From NCBI GenBank assembly GCA_018267925.1, contig JAFDXO010000009.1, positions 1 to 40,179 of the forward strand: DNA of 40,179 nt, read 5' to 3'. The position numbers and the translations under genes are program-made. The first letter of the stretch is position 1; each line of letters starts with the position of its first letter. The notes beneath the pieces were generated by a model. The model did not search any database, was not told the DNA's origin, and was given only the letters and a program-made list of their open reading frames with translations. Source of the stretch: Bacteroidota bacterium (GTDB lineage: Bacteria > Bacteroidota > Bacteroidia > Chitinophagales > Chitinophagaceae). Shown piece by piece: positions 27,801 to 34,705 of the stretch.

Positions 27801-28213
27801 TCATTTACTTCAGGCTCATTTGGCAAATTCTGTGGCAAATCTGTACGAGCCTTGTCCACAGCATCTTTTACTTCACGCTTAGCCTCATTTACAAGCACAT
27901 CTGTGTTAAACTCAATCATAACAACAGAGTAATCTTGAAAAGAGTTGCTAGTAACCTTTTTGATACCGGTGAGATTTTTCACTTGCTTTTCAATGGGCTT
28001 GGTGACTAAGTTTTCCATGTTTTCTGGTGATGTACCAGGATAGATGGTTTTGACAATAATCTGCGGCATTTTGATTTCCGGAAACTGCTCCTTGGGCAAG
28101 GATATATAGGTCAGCAAACCGGCAAGAGTAATAAGTATGGTAATAACATACACAGCAGTTCGATTGTCTATCGCCCAACTGGATGGTTTAAATTCTTTGA
28201 AGACATCTTTCAT
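24833..28213 (-). CDS. RND efflux pump, inner-membrane permease (AcrB-like)
   Basis: Proton-driven export of drugs, lipids or other amphiphiles across the inner membrane as part of a tripartite pump. The 1126-residue protein has the two repeated halves of RND permeases: TM1 at ~20-38, a large periplasmic loop, TM2-6 at ~340-490, and a second set near the C terminus. LGIVVDDAIVVIEN holds D406/D407, the proton-relay pair equivalent to AcrB D407/D408. Between the halves is an extra hydrophobic stretch (~515-555) not present in AcrB, which makes the protein about 75 residues longer. It is the last gene of a tetR-tolC-adaptor-pump operon. Its substrate cannot be read from sequence. Confidence 0.95.
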   Translation of the reverse strand: MKDVFKEFKPSSWAIDNRTAVYVITILITLAGLLTYISLPKEQFPEIKMPQIIVKTIYPGTSPENMENLVTKPIEKQVKNLTGIKKVTSNSFQDYSVVMIEFNTDVLVNEAKREVKDAVDKARTDLPQNLPNEPEVNDIDFSEFPILYVNISGQYDLNRLKKYSDRIKDNIEELREIKRVDIVGALNREIQINVDIYKMAASGFSFSDIENAVAYENISATPGQVSMNNQKRIITIRNEFKSADQIGNIIVKNQQGKALYLHDLADVKDAFEEQESYARLDGKNVITLNVIKAKGENLIDASDKIDALITKMKATELPKDLNIVITGDQSDQTRSTLHDLINTIIIGFILVTIILMFFMGVTNALFVAMSVPLSCAIAFLVMPTLGFTLNMIVLFSFLLALGIVVDDAIVVIENTHRIFDNGKMPIVKAAKVATGEVFMPVLSGTATTLMPFIPLAFWKGIIGEFMYYLPITLIITLLASLLVAYIINPVFAVGFMKPHIINDDGKRKWSKKDRVILIIFLSVAAIAYIARAWGLGNFIIFLYLFVLLEKFVLEKYIHSFQNKVWPAFQQWYTKWLKRALARPLTTMGIAMGIFVFAIILMGVRSPKVVFFPSGEPNFAYVYLNLPVGTDQAYTNQVLMKLEDRVNKALDIDPTKGKKNPIVKSVIANVTVGAVDPTSGEVGNFPNKGRITVAFVKFGERKGQSTADYLQKIRAAVKNIPGAEVTVDKEQGGPPVGKPIVIEIKGDDLDTLINTADRLKKYLDRKQIAGVEELRSDFQSNKPEIVFDLDRARMNNDGISTGIVVSNLRTAVFGKEISRFRDANDDYPINLRLKKDQREDVEAVRNMPITFRDMGMGGIVRSVPISTFADVRYDYTYGGIKRKDQKRIISLQSNVLTGYNDNEVVAAIEKELKGFKSPSGITMRMGGQQEEQAETGAFLGNAMMVAVGLIFLILILQFNSISRTVIIMTEIIFSIFGVFLGTGIFKNDFSIVMSGIGIVALAGIVVRNGILLVEFMDLMLKEGLTPYDAIVEAGRTRMTPVLLTATAAIMGLIPLGVGLNINFATMFSELNPHIYFGGDSVAFWGPLAWTMIYGLSFATFLTLIIVPVMMLLSFQFKAWLKRKLGRA

Positions 28214-28319
28214 CGGAAAGTCTTTTATAGTTTATATAAAACTGAGGTTTGTCAAGTACATCCGCTAACAGTTTTCTAAAAGCGGGAGTTACACGTCAAG
28301 GTGCTTTTCTAAAAATTGA

Positions 28320-29417
28320 TTATTGAATGGCTATAGGTTCGCCATCATCCAAATCTTCAAAACCGGCAGTTATAATTTTATCTCCATCTTTCAATCCATT
28401 GAGAATTTCGGACATTCCATTAGCTGTTTTGCCGATTTCTACTTTTACCGATTTTGCTTTATTTCCATCAGCTATAAACACAATGTTGCCATCTGATGTA
28501 TTCTGAATTATGGATACAGGAACAAGGAGAGCTTTGTTATTTTCATAATTGGCAATTTTCATTTTACAACTCATATTGGGGTGCAAACGATTATTGGTTC
28601 CCAATCGAACTTCAACATTAAATGCACGAGAAATAGGATCAACAGATTGTGCAACATAGCTCAACTTTGTTCGAAAAGAATCATTCAAATCGGGGAAAAC
28701 CAATGTTACAACATCACCTTGAGATACTTTGCCAATATAGTTTTCGCCAAGATTAGCTAAGGCTTTCAATTTATCTTTACTCAGTACTCGAATCCCCAAA
28801 GTGCCGGGTGAGGCCATATCGCCAACTTTGATATTTACAGCATCTACTACCCCACTTATAGGCGATTTGATCGTGTACATATCTCGTTGAGCTGCCAGTG
28901 CATTTCTCTGACTCTGGAGGCTTTCATATTGTGTTTTAGATTGCAACAATTGTACTTGAGTGCCGATGTTTTGAGCCCATAGTTTTTGTTGCTTTTCATA
29001 CAAGGTTTTAGCTAAGTTTAGTTGAGCATCCATTGCTTGCAATTGTTGTTGCAGTGCTGAAGCATCAAGCGTGGCAAGGGTTTGGCCTTTGCTTACCCGT
29101 TCGCCAGCAGAAACTGAGATAGCCTTCACAACACCGGGGGCTTGCGGTGTTGCCAATACATTTTCATCGCCGGTTATAGAAGCTTGGATATTGATAGTTG
29201 AAACAAACTGTTGTGGCTCCAATGTTAATATTGACACTGGAATTGCTTTTGCACCATTGTTCCTTCCAACCTCAGCTTCAAGCTTTGAGATTTTCTGGTC
29301 AATGTCTGATCGTTCTTGTTTTAGTTTTTTGAGCTGAGTTGCTTTATCGCCTGATTGATTGCTGCCACAAGCAGCGAGTAGAAGCATTGATAAAATGAGT
29401 GAACCTGTGAGTCGCAT
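28320..29417 (-). CDS. RND efflux periplasmic adaptor lipoprotein (AcrA-like)
   Basis: Links the pump to the outer-membrane channel. The 365-residue protein has a signal peptide with a lipobox, LAAC, giving lipidated C17. A heptad-rich segment at ~30-55 follows. The lipoyl/barrel-sandwich halves are ATPQAPGVVKAISVSAGERVSKGQTLATLDA and TIKSPISGVVDAVNIKVGDMASPG, separated by a coiled-coil hairpin (~110-165). Beta-barrel and membrane-proximal domains complete it, ending GLKDGDKIITAGFEDLDDGEPI. It lies 106 bp upstream of the permease and 40 bp downstream of the tolC-like gene in the same operon. Confidence 0.94.
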   Translation of the reverse strand: MRLTGSLILSMLLLAACGSNQSGDKATQLKKLKQERSDIDQKISKLEAEVGRNNGAKAIPVSILTLEPQQFVSTINIQASITGDENVLATPQAPGVVKAISVSAGERVSKGQTLATLDASALQQQLQAMDAQLNLAKTLYEKQQKLWAQNIGTQVQLLQSKTQYESLQSQRNALAAQRDMYTIKSPISGVVDAVNIKVGDMASPGTLGIRVLSKDKLKALANLGENYIGKVSQGDVVTLVFPDLNDSFRTKLSYVAQSVDPISRAFNVEVRLGTNNRLHPNMSCKMKIANYENNKALLVPVSIIQNTSDGNIVFIADGNKAKSVKVEIGKTANGMSEILNGLKDGDKIITAGFEDLDDGEPIAIQ

Positions 29418-29457
29418 ATTGTGTTTTATTTGCGCTATTATTAGTTGTAATAAATGT

Positions 29458-30798
29458 TTAGAAGTCGCCTAATGCTTTTTTCAAATCTGCTTCAGCATTG
29501 CTTATTTCCATCAAAACGTTGAAATAATTGTTTTGTGCCTGTAAATATTCTGTTTGTGCTTGGGTAACTTCCAAATTACTACCCACACCTTCCTTATATT
29601 TACGTTGAGCCAAATCAAGCACACTTGCTGCTAAAAGAGCATTTCGGCGTTGGCTTTCAGCTTGTAGCAAAGCATTTCTAAGGGTTGTACGAGCACTTTT
29701 AGTTTGAAAATCTATGGTCAGCTTTAGATTATCAATATTATTCTGAGTTTTAAGCATATTAAGCTTTACCTCTTTTACTTGATTTTGCCGCAATAGACCA
29801 TTAAACAAGGTGAAATTTAATTGTAACCCTACGTAAGAACTCCAGATATACTGCTCTCCAAACAAACTTTTAAACTTATTGGAGGAGTAGTTGTACCCCA
29901 TGTTTCCAAAAGCAGAAAGCGTGGGAATAGCAGCATATTGATAACGTCTTAAGTTGTAACCATTCAGTTTTTGCTGAGTTTGCATTAGGCTAAATTCGGT
30001 ACGATGTGAAAAATCAGCAGTGCTTTCAAGCATAGCAGAAGCCTGAAGTATTTGTCCACTAACGGCTGTATCAGTAAGCACAACCGGTTGTTCAATACTC
30101 ATACCCATCTGAAATTTTAATAGCTGCTCACTTACACGTAATAAATTTCCAATTCGCATACTGTCAGCAGCCAAATTGTTTACCTGAACATTGGTTCTGT
30201 CCACATCAATCTTTTCGGTAAAGCCGGCATCGTGCATAGCAAACATATCCTGAGCCATACTTCTGGCATTAGAAAGAGATTGCTTTAAAATGGAAAATTG
30301 CTTGTTAGCAATGACTAAGGCTCGATATGCTTTTTGTACATTGTATCGCAAGTTTTCGGTTGTCAATTTCCCATTCTGCCTTGCCAATTCCAAAACCGAC
30401 TTACGCGCTTGCAAAGCCACTAACACGCCTCCATCAAAAATAATTTGCGAGCCGGATAAAGCTAAACTGGATGAATATTTTGGTGTAAATTGAACAGGAA
30501 CAAACGTGCCGGGTTGGTTAAAAAACTCTCCCGGGATAAAGGATTGCATAGGGTCTATATAATCTATAAATTGACCTTGCCCATTTATCCGTGGATACGC
30601 ATTGGCTGTAACCTCATTGTTTTGAACCTCTTGGATCAATACATCCAACTGGGCGTTTTTGGCTGCCACATTATTCTTCGTTGCATAATCCATTGCCTGT
30701 TGCAAACTCAATGTAATGGGTTCATTTGTCTGTCCCGTTGCCGGCATCGTAGCACAAAGTGAGGCCATTAACGGTAAGGCATAAATGTTGAATTTCAT
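29458..30798 (-). CDS. TolC-family outer-membrane efflux channel
   Basis: Outer-membrane exit duct of the tripartite pump. The 446-residue protein has a signal peptide (about 1-22, ATG followed by hydrophobic core) and starts its mature part with LSLQQAMDYATKNN, the standard TolC/OEP opening. Two internally repeated long helical regions carry the typical pattern LDLAQRKYKEGVGSNLEVTQAQTEYLQAQ in the second. Its start codon overlaps the tetR stop by 4 bp (30795-30798), so regulator and channel are translationally coupled. Confidence 0.95.
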   Translation of the reverse strand: MKFNIYALPLMASLCATMPATGQTNEPITLSLQQAMDYATKNNVAAKNAQLDVLIQEVQNNEVTANAYPRINGQGQFIDYIDPMQSFIPGEFFNQPGTFVPVQFTPKYSSSLALSGSQIIFDGGVLVALQARKSVLELARQNGKLTTENLRYNVQKAYRALVIANKQFSILKQSLSNARSMAQDMFAMHDAGFTEKIDVDRTNVQVNNLAADSMRIGNLLRVSEQLLKFQMGMSIEQPVVLTDTAVSGQILQASAMLESTADFSHRTEFSLMQTQQKLNGYNLRRYQYAAIPTLSAFGNMGYNYSSNKFKSLFGEQYIWSSYVGLQLNFTLFNGLLRQNQVKEVKLNMLKTQNNIDNLKLTIDFQTKSARTTLRNALLQAESQRRNALLAASVLDLAQRKYKEGVGSNLEVTQAQTEYLQAQNNYFNVLMEISNAEADLKKALGDF

Positions 30799-31421
30799 AT
30801 TCTGGTTGCCTCTTTAAAGTATTTGTCTTTGTATTTGGTATAAAGTCGTACTCCTTTGGTAGTCATAATTCCATAAAGGAAATGCTCACTGATTGCTTGG
30901 GCTACTTGCTGAATGTTTGTCCTGTTTTCAACAAGCAAACTGGGGTAAAAAACCATAAGCGATATTTCCATTCGATATTGAGAAAGAAAAGGAATGTTTA
31001 AATCCGAGCGATATAATCCTTCTTCAATCCCACGTTGTAAATTTTCTGCTATGGAAACAACATCTTTTGTTTGAAGGCTGGTTTTAAACTTGAGGAAACT
31101 ATCCGGAAAATATCTTTCAAGTTCCAACATTGACAAGGGGTTTAGCTGTTGGATTACTTGATCAAAAAGAACTGCTGTACGTACCATTCCCTCAACTGCA
31201 TTTTCCGACTCCTGCATAGCTTTCAGACATGCTTCAGACAAATGGTCTTTATACCATTCAACCGATGTACTAACCAAGGCTCCTTTATTGGCAAAGTGTT
31301 GATATAACGTCTTTTTTGAAATGCCGGCTCTTCGCGCTACATCATCCATTGTAATTGTCTTAAAGCCATACTGGCGAAACAATTCTGAGGCTGCATTCAA
31401 TATTTTAGTTAAGGCATCCAT
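30795..31421 (-). CDS. TetR/AcrR-family transcriptional regulator
   Basis: First gene of the efflux operon and its likely repressor. The 208-residue protein has an N-terminal TetR helix-turn-helix: TITMDDVARRAGISKKTLYQHFANKGALV at about 22-50. The C-terminal ~150 residues are helical, as in ligand-binding TetR domains. An inverted repeat and a -7 box lie directly upstream of its start, which fits autoregulation with release by a pump substrate. Family assignment is firm; the ligand is unknown. Confidence 0.94.
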   Translation of the reverse strand: MDALTKILNAASELFRQYGFKTITMDDVARRAGISKKTLYQHFANKGALVSTSVEWYKDHLSEACLKAMQESENAVEGMVRTAVLFDQVIQQLNPLSMLELERYFPDSFLKFKTSLQTKDVVSIAENLQRGIEEGLYRSDLNIPFLSQYRMEISLMVFYPSLLVENRTNIQQVAQAISEHFLYGIMTTKGVRLYTKYKDKYFKEATRI

Positions 31422-31430
31422 AAACGGTTA

Positions 31431-31467
31431 CAAAACTATGGAAACTTTTATTACATTTTATGTTTCC
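31431..31467 (-). promoter_or_regulatory. Efflux-operon promoter with overlapping inverted-repeat operator
   Basis: Minus-strand TAGTTTTG (31431-31438) is an exact -7 element whose end lies 10 bp from the tetR start codon. Abutting it is an inverted repeat, GGAAAC (31440-31445) and GTTTCC (31462-31467), with half-site centres 22 bp apart. The repeat spans the -33 position. A bound TetR dimer or dimer pair there would block RNA polymerase. Confidence 0.6.
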
Positions 31468-31639
31468 GGCGTTTTATTTTTCAAAATCAAAAGTATCGGG
31501 GTTTAAAAAATAAAATGGATGTCAAATCGGTGAATACACTTAAATTCTCGGTAAGTAGGTTTATTCTTAAACTGAAACAAATTTTCACCCTAAAAAGTAT
31601 AAATTGTATATCTTAGCATCCTCAAAAAGCACTATAACA

Positions 31640-32089
31640 ATGAGTTTTGTAAAAGAGTTTAAAGAATTTGCTCTCAAGGGTAATGTTATGGATTTGGCCG
31701 TCGGTGTAATTATCGGTGGTGCGTTTGGCAAAATTGTGAGTGCCATGGTGGAAGACATCATTATGCCTCCTATTAGTTTGCTGATTGGTCAAAAAGGATT
31801 TACGAACGAATATTTGGCTCTTGGAGAACCTGTCCGTAAAGCCGTAGAAGCCAATCCTACACTTTCTTTGGAAGATGCGAAGAAATTGGGTGCTGTTTTA
31901 GCATGGGGTGATTTTCTAACTATTGTGATCAACTTTGCTATCCTTGCGTTTATCATTTTCCTGATGGTTAAGGGAATGAATAAAATGAAACGTGAACCAG
32001 AAGCTGCACCTGCTGCCCCACCTGCCCCAACGGCTCAAGAACAATTGTTAGCAGAAATTAGGGATGAATTAAAAAAGCAGAATAGTTAG
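31640..32089 (+). CDS. mscL: Large-conductance mechanosensitive channel
   Basis: Opens a wide pore when membrane tension rises, releasing solutes after osmotic down-shock. From the ATG at 31640 the protein is 149 residues: MSFVKEFKEFALKGNVMDLAVG, then VIIGGAFGKIVSAMVEDIIMPP (TM1, the gate), a periplasmic loop, and TM2 FLTIVINFAILAFIIFLMVKGMNK. The longer frame starts with TTG and adds 12 poor residues. A Pro/Ala linker (EPEAAPAAPPAP) leads to a cytoplasmic helix bundle. A weak -7-like TATCTTAG lies about 24 bp before the start. It stands alone between the tetR and GGGPS genes. Confidence 0.96.
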   Translation: MSFVKEFKEFALKGNVMDLAVGVIIGGAFGKIVSAMVEDIIMPPISLLIGQKGFTNEYLALGEPVRKAVEANPTLSLEDAKKLGAVLAWGDFLTIVINFAILAFIIFLMVKGMNKMKREPEAAPAAPPAPTAQEQLLAEIRDELKKQNS

Positions 32090-32146
32090 TTCTAATCTTT
32101 TTTATGAACTACGGCAATTTTATTGCTTTCTTTGCCCTGATAAACT

Positions 32147-32911
32147 ATGAACGGAGCAATATATCAACGTTTGTGCACCCTCAAAAAAACAGGGAAATCC
32201 GGGTTTGCTGTTTTGGTAGATCCCGACAAGGTTTCACCTGAAAGAATGGTGGAATTAGCTACACTTTGCAATCATGCAGCCGTAGATTTTTTGTTGTTTG
32301 GAGGCAGTTTAGTTGTAAATCATCAAATAGACCTTTGTATTCAGCAGTTTAAGTCCGAGTCTGATATTCCGGTTGTTCTTTTTCCTGGAAGTCCTTCTCA
32401 GCTTAGTCCTTATGCCGATGCTCTTTTGTATTTATCATTGATTTCGGGGCGAAATCCTGAACTATTAATTGGACAACATGTGGTTTCGGCACCCACAGTT
32501 CGTGCCAGTGGTTTAGAGGTAATTTCTACCGGCTATATGTTGATAGATGGCGGTGTGCCAACAACTGTTTCCTATATGAGCCACTCGGCACCTATACCTG
32601 CCAACAAAGCCGATATAGCTTTATGTACAGCATGGGCCGGAGAAATGCAGGGAAAACATGTTCTTTATATGGATGCCGGAAGTGGTGCTCACAACCCTAT
32701 TTCCGCTGAAATGATACAAAGAGTAAGCAAGAATACCCAAATTCCGCTTTTTGTAGGGGGCGGTATTCATACACCTGAAAAAGTTTATGAAAATTGCTGT
32801 GCCGGAGCTACTGTTATAGTAATAGGAAATGCCATAGAAAAAGATGCCGGACTCATAAGCGAATTAGCTGCTGCTACCAAACATTCAAATGTTTCAGAAA
32901 TAACTAAATAA
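32147..32911 (+). CDS. Geranylgeranylglyceryl/heptaprenylglyceryl phosphate synthase
   Basis: Joins a polyprenyl diphosphate to sn-glycerol-1-phosphate through an ether bond, the first step of archaeal-type lipid synthesis. The 254-residue TIM barrel shows the family blocks FAVLVDPDK (about 20-28), LLFGGSLV, VVLFPGSPSQLS, ISTGYMLIDGG (phosphate site), YMDAGSGA and FVGGGIHTPEK, ending VIVIGNAIEKD. It is the bacterial group found in Bacteroidota (PcrB/GGGPS-like). Chain length of the prenyl substrate cannot be read here. No glycerol-1-phosphate dehydrogenase is adjacent. A near -7 box TTTCTTTG (32127-32134) lies 12 bp before the start. Confidence 0.93.
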   Translation: MNGAIYQRLCTLKKTGKSGFAVLVDPDKVSPERMVELATLCNHAAVDFLLFGGSLVVNHQIDLCIQQFKSESDIPVVLFPGSPSQLSPYADALLYLSLISGRNPELLIGQHVVSAPTVRASGLEVISTGYMLIDGGVPTTVSYMSHSAPIPANKADIALCTAWAGEMQGKHVLYMDAGSGAHNPISAEMIQRVSKNTQIPLFVGGGIHTPEKVYENCCAGATVIVIGNAIEKDAGLISELAAATKHSNVSEITK

Positions 32912-32965
32912 TGAGGTGGTTATTTTTTCCGTAACAAAGGGAAATGGCTTTTCAATAGAAATAAA

Positions 32966-32996
32966 TTGGCCACATCAATATTTCCAATTACCTTTG
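32966..32996 (+). promoter_or_regulatory. rpmH promoter
   Basis: TTG at 32966-32968 and TACCTTTG at 32989-32996 are separated by 20 bp, the best full match to the Bacteroidota -33/-7 promoter in this window. It would give a leader of about 50 bases before rpmH at 33053 and drive rpmH-rnpA-yidD. Confidence 0.75.
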
Positions 32997-33018
32997 CACT
33001 CCTTTATTAAAAAATATT

Positions 33019-33032
33019 CCCGCACCAGCGGG
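33019..33032 (+). promoter_or_regulatory. GC hairpin in the rpmH leader
   Basis: CCCGC and GCGGG form a perfect 5-bp stem around an ACCA loop in the 5' UTR, 20 bases before the rpmH start. There is no T run after it, so it is not a terminator. It may be a small leader element for L34 expression. Confidence 0.4.
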
Positions 33033-33052
33033 TAGCATAAACTGAAGTAGAA

Positions 33053-33208
33053 ATGAAACGTACGTTCCAACCAAGCCGCCGCCGTCGTAAATCTGTTCAT
33101 GGTTTTCGTCAACGTATGCAAACTGCCAACGGTCGTAAGGTCTTAGCATCGCGCCGTAAAAAAGGTCGTCATAAGTTAACTGTGTCAGACGAGCGCAAAC
33201 TAAAATAA
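33053..33208 (+). CDS. rpmH: 50S ribosomal protein L34
   Basis: A 51-residue protein translated by hand: [18 protein letters not shown] at the N terminus, then [22 protein letters not shown], the L34 signature, and a charged tail ending RKLK. It is part of the large ribosomal subunit. rnpA follows after 19 bp and yidD overlaps rnpA, the widely conserved rpmH-rnpA-yidD order. A strong promoter and a leader hairpin lie upstream. No dnaA gene is visible in the window. Confidence 0.97.
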   Translation: MKRTFQPSRRRRKSVHGFRQRMQTANGRKVLASRRKKGRHKLTVSDERKLK

Positions 33209-33227
33209 ATTGTAGCAGAAAATTTCC

Positions 33228-33626
33228 GTGGCCATTCGTCATACACTCAAGTCATACGAGCGGCTAAAGCGCGAACAACATATTGATACGCTTTTCCGTA
33301 AGGGGAAAGCGTATTCTGCATTTCCGTTAAAGCTAATTTATTTATGGGCTACAATTTCTGATTCCCCTGCTTCCTCTTTGCGTGTTGGATTCTCCGTCCC
33401 AAAGAAAAAATTTAGAAAAGCAGTTCAGCGAAACAAAATAAAAAGGCTCATGCGCGAAGCATGGAGAACACAAAAGGATGCCATACTTGCTTCTGATATT
33501 TCCGGGATGGAATTGCATTGTTTCATCATTTATACTAGTGTTGAAATGCCGAGTTTCACAACTATAAAGCAAGCTATGTCAAAATTGGTGGAAAAATTAC
33601 AGCATATTCCCTCCCCTCAATTATGA
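33228..33626 (+). CDS. rnpA: Ribonuclease P protein component
   Basis: Protein partner of the RNase P RNA, which trims 5' ends of tRNA and tmRNA precursors. The 132-residue protein shows [27 protein letters not shown], containing the RNR motif. It starts with GTG at 33228; no ATG occurs before the conserved [21 protein letters not shown] region, so the GTG is needed. Its stop overlaps the yidD start by 4 bp. The RNase P RNA gene itself is not in this window. Confidence 0.96.
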   Translation: MAIRHTLKSYERLKREQHIDTLFRKGKAYSAFPLKLIYLWATISDSPASSLRVGFSVPKKKFRKAVQRNKIKRLMREAWRTQKDAILASDISGMELHCFIIYTSVEMPSFTTIKQAMSKLVEKLQHIPSPQL

Positions 33627-33844
33627 ACCGTTTTTTCTCGTCTCTTTTTACTTGGTTCATTCAGTTTTATCAAGCTTTTATTTCTCCCTTATTAGGTGCT
33701 AAATGTCGGTTTACGCCCACTTGTTCTGCTTATGGTTTGGAAGCAATAAAAAAATATGGACCGTGGAAAGGCGGGAAAATGGCTTTGCGCCGTATTTTAT
33801 CTTGCCACCCTTGGGGAAGAAGTGGTTATGATCCGGTTGATTAA
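33623..33844 (+). CDS. yidD: Membrane protein insertion efficiency factor YidD
   Basis: A 73-residue protein that helps YidC insert inner-membrane proteins. It contains an amphipathic N-terminal helix ([22 protein letters not shown]) and the family block [19 protein letters not shown] with three conserved cysteines including SCHPW. Translationally coupled to rnpA through an ATGA overlap. yidC is not next to it here. Confidence 0.95.
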   Translation: MNRFFSSLFTWFIQFYQAFISPLLGAKCRFTPTCSAYGLEAIKKYGPWKGGKMALRRILSCHPWGRSGYDPVD

Positions 33845-33925
33845 GAAAGATTAACGAGCATTTTTAAATAGCTAAGCCGCATATTTACTACCTTCATTCT
33901 TTTTTGAGAAAAGTTTATACAGACG

Positions 33926-34684
33926 ATGTTTTCAAAGTGGTTTGGATCGAAGAAAGAAGCTGCAAGAGATTCTATCAATGCTAACTGTTCATTTCTGCAA
34001 ACAGATATGCACTCACACCTGATACCGGGCATAGACGATGGTGCACAAACAATAGAAGACAGCCTTGAATTAATAAAAGAGTTTCAAAAATTGGGCTATA
34101 CAGGAATTGTTACCACACCACACATAAAGTCTGATTACTATCCCAATGATTCTGCTATTATTAATAATGGCTTACAAGAATTGAGGCAAGCACTTCATCA
34201 AGCCAATATTCAATTTCCGGTTCGAGCTGCGGCAGAGTATTATGTAGATGAGCGATTTATTGAACTATTAGATAGCAGTTCCTTACTGACGGTTTATAAC
34301 AATGAAGTGTTGATTGAATTTTCATTTTCGTTTGAACCAATGCACATTGCCGATATTTTGTTTCGAATGCAAACAAAAGGCTACACGCCCATCATTGCTC
34401 ATCCGGAACGCTATGTGTATTATCATCAAAAGTTTCAAGTCTATCGCGAGTTCAAAGATCGAGGATGTTTATTACAGTTAAACGCATTATCTATAACTGG
34501 CTATTATGGGAGATCCATCAAGGAGGTAGCTGAAAAATTGCTACTGGAAAAGCTGTATGACTATTGTGGCACAGACATGCACCATCTTCGACATGCAGAG
34601 GGCTTACGAAACTTAGCAGGTAGCAAAGCTTTTGCGGCTTTACGTGAGTATCCGTTTCGTAATCGGAATATACGCTTAGTCTAA
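33926..34684 (+). CDS. PHP-domain tyrosine-protein phosphatase, CpsB/CapC/YwqE type
   Basis: A metal-dependent phosphatase; relatives dephosphorylate the tyrosine kinases that control capsule or exopolysaccharide export. The 252-residue protein shows the PHP metal ligands: TDMHSHLIPGIDDG (H29, H31, D37), TTPHIKSD (H66), IIAHPERY and YCGTDMHHLRH near the C terminus. A Wzi-like surface protein is in this window but 23 kb away, and no BY-kinase (Wzc) lies beside it. Its 3' end forms the first copy of a 16-bp tandem duplication shared with the end of acs. Confidence 0.9.
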   Translation: MFSKWFGSKKEAARDSINANCSFLQTDMHSHLIPGIDDGAQTIEDSLELIKEFQKLGYTGIVTTPHIKSDYYPNDSAIINNGLQELRQALHQANIQFPVRAAAEYYVDERFIELLDSSSLLTVYNNEVLIEFSFSFEPMHIADILFRMQTKGYTPIIAHPERYVYYHQKFQVYREFKDRGCLLQLNALSITGYYGRSIKEVAEKLLLEKLYDYCGTDMHHLRHAEGLRNLAGSKAFAALREYPFRNRNIRLV

Positions 34685-34705
34685 TTTTTGCTTAGTCTAA
34701 TTTTC
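34674..34705. repeat. 16-bp tandem duplication at a convergent gene junction
   Basis: GCTTAGTCTAATTTTT at 34674-34689 is followed directly by GCTTAGTCTAATTTTC at 34690-34705 (15/16 identical). The first copy provides the phosphatase stop (TAA at 34682-34684). The second provides the acs stop on the other strand (TTA at 34692-34694). No terminator hairpin is seen at this junction. Confidence 0.9.

Noticed and set aside
32114..32126. GCAAT-TTT-ATTGC hairpin between mscL and GGGP synthase as a terminator
   Set aside because: Five AT-rich base pairs with a 3-base loop and no strong T run are too weak to call.
33841..34032. 63-residue minus-strand frame over the start of the PHP phosphatase
   Set aside because: Overlaps the conserved metal-binding N terminus of the phosphatase; a shadow frame.
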